Shown here in pieces: positions 15,416 through 16,624 of a stretch of 16,624 nt of DNA (positions within the stretch are counted from its first letter, which is position 1; each line of letters opens with the position of its first letter). Origin of the DNA: Anaerolineae bacterium. Its GTDB lineage: Bacteria > Chloroflexota > Anaerolineae > JAAYZQ01. Made by a program: the position numbers and the translations under genes. The DNA is taken from assembly GCA_016926595.1 (NCBI GenBank), contig JAFGOG010000543.1:1-16624 (forward strand), given 5' to 3'. The notes below the pieces were generated by a model that saw only the letters and a program-made list of their open reading frames with translations, searched no databases and was not told where the DNA came from.

Positions 15416-15911
15416 TCCACCGCTCCCCGAGACCTATTGGGTCATCCCTGAACGCTTCCTCGCTGGCCCATATCCAGCTGCAGGCGACGAAGAAACAGCG
15501 CGCGAGCGGCTACAAAGCCTGCTGGATGCTGGCATCCAGGTCTTTATCGACCTTACTGAAGAGGGCAAAAGGGCGCCGTATACCTCCTGGCTGGGAGATG
15601 TCGCCCAGCACCTGCGAATGCCCATCCCAGATTTTGGCCTGCCGACCGTTGATCAAATGGTACAGACGCTCAACGTAATCGACCGGGCGATTGGCACAGG
15701 ACGGCCGGTCTATGTACACTGCCGGGCCGGCCTGGGGCGAACGGGAACGGTGGTTGGCTGTTTCCTGGTGCGCCACGGGCTAGATGGAGAGCAATCGCTT
15801 CAGGCCATTCAAGCATTGCGGGTGAACACACCCTACGCCACGAGCTCGTCGCCAGAGACGGCAGCGCAACGAGGCTTGGTGCTGAAGTGGGAGAAGGGAT
15901 TGTGGCCCTGA
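15405..15911 (+). CDS. dual-specificity / tyrosine phosphatase-like protein
   Basis: The product is 168 residues. The signature HCRAGLGRTG (105-114) holds the nucleophile Cys106 and Arg112 of the CX5R loop. PIPDFGLPT (about residues 73-81) carries the probable general-acid Asp. The fold would be the cysteine phosphatase fold, cytoplasmic. The substrate is unknown: phosphoprotein, phosphoinositide-like or small molecule. The only plausible start is TTG at 15405, inside the end of the AlkD-like gene, with AGGA 7 nt upstream. The stop overlaps the Nudix start in TGATG, so three genes are linked by overlap. Confidence 0.85.
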   Translation: MIPDPPLPETYWVIPERFLAGPYPAAGDEETARERLQSLLDAGIQVFIDLTEEGKRAPYTSWLGDVAQHLRMPIPDFGLPTVDQMVQTLNVIDRAIGTGRPVYVHCRAGLGRTGTVVGCFLVRHGLDGEQSLQAIQALRVNTPYATSSSPETAAQRGLVLKWEKGLWP

Positions 15912-16468
15912 TGGATGGAAAACCACCAACCATCGTGCGGACAGATTACGGTATTGAGTGGTTACCCAAGCCGAATGAAGCTCATTACGTGCTGGATGAT
16001 AAACTGCCACCATTGGAATTGGTCACAACCTCTTTTGTGTTTGCCTTTGAAGGAAATCGCTTTCTGATGACCCGGCAGCCCCGTCGGGGATGGGACATTC
16101 CTGGTGGGCACATAGAATATGGGGAAACGCCCATGGAAACAGCCCGCCGTGAGGTGTACGAGGAGACCTGTGCTGCACTGGGAGATATGGGGCTGCTTGG
16201 ATACCAAAAAATCGTGATCCGCGCGTGCAGGCCCGAAGGGTATCGGTATCCATATCCGGTCGGCTATCAAGTGTTCTATTGGGGACGTGTAGCGAGTATG
16301 GATCCATTCACAGAGACGGAAGAGTCATTGGAACGAGGGCTGTTTTCCCCGCAGGAGGCGAGGACGATCGGTTGGGTGAAGCAGTATCCCGAGTTGTATG
16401 AGGCCGCTTTGGCGGTCATTGAGCAATGCAACACACAAACGGGCGACGTTTCTCTCAAGGTGGTGTAA
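15911..16468 (+). CDS. Nudix hydrolase
   Basis: The product is 185 residues. The Nudix box spans 66-88 (Gly66, Glu72, Arg80, Glu81, Glu84, Glu85), with Cys87 where glycine is usual. The four metal-binding and catalytic acids are intact, so activity on a nucleoside diphosphate linked to another moiety is expected. The substrate cannot be told. Trp61-Asp-Ile-Pro-Gly before the box is typical. I chose ATG 15911, which shares one base with the phosphatase stop. A GTG at 15887 in the same frame would add 8 residues inside the upstream gene. It is the last intact gene in the run. Confidence 0.87.
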   Translation: MDGKPPTIVRTDYGIEWLPKPNEAHYVLDDKLPPLELVTTSFVFAFEGNRFLMTRQPRRGWDIPGGHIEYGETPMETARREVYEETCAALGDMGLLGYQKIVIRACRPEGYRYPYPVGYQVFYWGRVASMDPFTETEESLERGLFSPQEARTIGWVKQYPELYEAALAVIEQCNTQTGDVSLKVV

Positions 16469-16476
16469 TTCCTTCA

Positions 16477-16624
16477 ATGCACGATGCGATAGTGAACGGT
16501 CAGTTAGTACCCGCCAGCCCTGAATCCCCCGCCGTGGCGACCTGCCCATCCTGCGGCGGCAAGGTGAAAAAGCGCAAGCGCTGCCGTATGGACGGCAAGA
16601 TCACTTATCACTACCGCCACGCCA
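16477..16624 (+). CDS. zinc-ribbon protein, partial (3' end beyond right edge)
   Basis: An ATG at 16477 opens a frame of 49 codons that runs off the window. Residues 23-26 form CPSC followed by GGKVKKRKR, and YHYRHA comes near the edge. The layout, a short N-terminus then a CPxCG knuckle and a YRH motif, recalls small zinc proteins of unknown function found singly in Anaerolineae genomes. No ribosome site is visible before the ATG, which lies 8 nt after the Nudix stop. Confidence 0.55.
   Translation, partial: MHDAIVNGQLVPASPESPAVATCPSCGGKVKKRKRCRMDGKITYHYRHA

Overview
The window looks like a piece of a Chloroflexota (Anaerolineae-like) chromosome or metagenome contig. The evidence is a GC-rich background with local AT-rich patches, a secreted hydrolase ending in the short tail YLPLLVRG that I associate with exported proteins of this phylum, an NB-ARC/TPR protein, and small zinc-ribbon proteins of a kind I know from these genomes. 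The taxonomic call is inference. No tRNA, rRNA, CRISPR array or insertion sequence was seen.

Layout. (1) Positions 1-1036, minus strand: two overlapping genes, a membrane-anchored coiled-coil protein and a winged-helix-like protein that runs off the left edge. (2) Positions 1037-1399: a divergent control region with sigma70-like promoters on both strands. Two GC-rich hairpins each sit at the predicted start of a transcript. (3) Positions 1400-9606, plus strand: a tight four-gene operon and the main point of interest. It holds a large type III-like (Mod, beta-class) adenine methyltransferase, a DarG-like macrodomain protein, a DarT-like ADP-ribosyltransferase, and a large SF2 helicase of the type III Res kind with a PD-(D/E)xK-like C-terminus. 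An ADP-ribosylation toxin-antitoxin pair is therefore nested between the modification and restriction genes of a type III-like system. (4) Positions 9607-9967: no intact gene, but the 3' remnant of a DUF2804-type gene. (5) Positions 9968-11928, minus strand: an NB-ARC/TPR (STAND) gene broken by a one-base frameshift in a C run. (6) Positions 12123-14486, plus strand: a secreted DUF6259-like putative glycoside hydrolase. (7) Positions 14512-16468, plus strand: a compact run of a zinc-ribbon protein, an AlkD-like DNA alkylation repair protein, a dual-specificity-type phosphatase and a Nudix hydrolase. (8) From 16477 a zinc-ribbon protein runs off the right edge.

How the operon may work (inference). 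Mod would mark self DNA, and the Res-like helicase/nuclease would act on unmarked DNA. The DarT-like enzyme would ADP-ribosylate DNA bases, either as a second antiviral step or as an abortive toxin, and the macrodomain protein would remove the mark or hold the toxin inactive. Spacings of 4 bp, -4 bp (overlap) and 17 bp suggest one co-translated unit. The NB-ARC/TPR remnant next door fits a defence-island setting. A sharp AT-rich block inside mod, covering the catalytic DPPY motif and the presumed target-recognition region, suggests that specificity was exchanged by recombination.
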